Shown here one piece after another: positions 63,950 to 64,000 of a stretch of 64,000 bases of DNA. The translations under genes were made by a program, and so were the position numbers. The stretch comes from Pegea sp. RAD2-039 (Eukaryota > Chordata > Thaliacea > Salpida > Salpidae). Position 1 is the stretch's first letter. Each line of letters starts with the position of its first letter. The stretch is from positions 5,332,001 to 5,396,000 of the forward strand of contig JAQGEQ010000071.1 of assembly GCA_034620365.1 (NCBI GenBank), given 5' to 3'. Under the pieces are notes generated by a model. The model saw only the letters and a list, made by a program, of their open reading frames with translations. It had not been told where the DNA came from and did not search any database.

Positions 63950-64000
63950 TGAGATGTGTTTTGAGGTTAAAAAATTTCTGTCAGAAAACGAAAAGATCTT

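Noticed and set aside
1-64000. tRNA, rRNA, CRISPR or intact transposase/reverse transcriptase genes
   Set aside because: No sequence with paired A and B boxes in cloverleaf context, no rRNA-like block, no spaced direct repeats and no transposase or RT motifs were seen by eye.

Overview
The window is nuclear DNA from an AT-rich animal genome. Nearly all introns are GT-AG, and the shortest are about 50-60 bp. Animal identity rests on the genes: an LDB1/Chip cofactor with its LIM-interaction domain, MCM9, Integrator subunit INTS12, a STXBP4-type PDZ/coiled-coil protein, a plasma-membrane-type Qa syntaxin, TFIIIC subunit GTF3C2 and coatomer beta. The exact lineage cannot be read from the sequence. 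An invertebrate with compact introns fits best. No rRNA, tRNA, CRISPR array or intact transposon was recognised.

Layout, left to right: INTS12 (minus, 7 exons, 1483-4617); AT-rich intergenic DNA; STXBP4-like gene (plus, 8942-12806, 14 exons placed and one still missing); a small orphan ORF (minus, 14210-14458); a 28-exon gene (plus, 17349-28212) for a predicted 2271-residue charged, coiled-coil protein with one C-terminal membrane helix, which I cannot assign to any family; GTF3C2 (minus, 28747-32214, 10 exons), convergent with it; a single-exon kelch protein (minus, 36065-37759); MCM9 (plus, 41092-43781, 2 exons); COPB1 (minus, 45231-49293, 18 exons), convergent with MCM9; LDB1 (plus, 53757-54845, CDS uninterrupted); a short gene matching the POLR1D 'isoform 2' protein (plus, 56495-56965); a syntaxin (plus, 58339-60583, 8 exons); and a single-exon coiled-coil protein (minus, 62672-63949). 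I rebuilt exon chains by hand from splice sites. Every multi-exon chain except the STXBP4-like one closes in frame with a total length divisible by three.

The genes do not form one pathway; this is an ordinary animal gene neighbourhood. Two concern vesicle fusion (the STXBP4-like gene and the syntaxin) and one vesicle coats (COPB1). INTS12, GTF3C2 and LDB1 act in transcription, and MCM9 in DNA repair. The best candidate for something undescribed is the 17.3-28.2 kb gene: almost all its introns are phase 0, it has short repeated-looking exons and one likely tandem exon duplication, and retaining one intron would give a soluble form without the membrane anchor. Other points of interest are a diverged interspersed repeat family with four copies here, a second PDZ-like domain in the STXBP4-like protein, a paired zinc finger at the start of GTF3C2, and an isolated GC-richer segment with a hairpin at about 38.0 kb.
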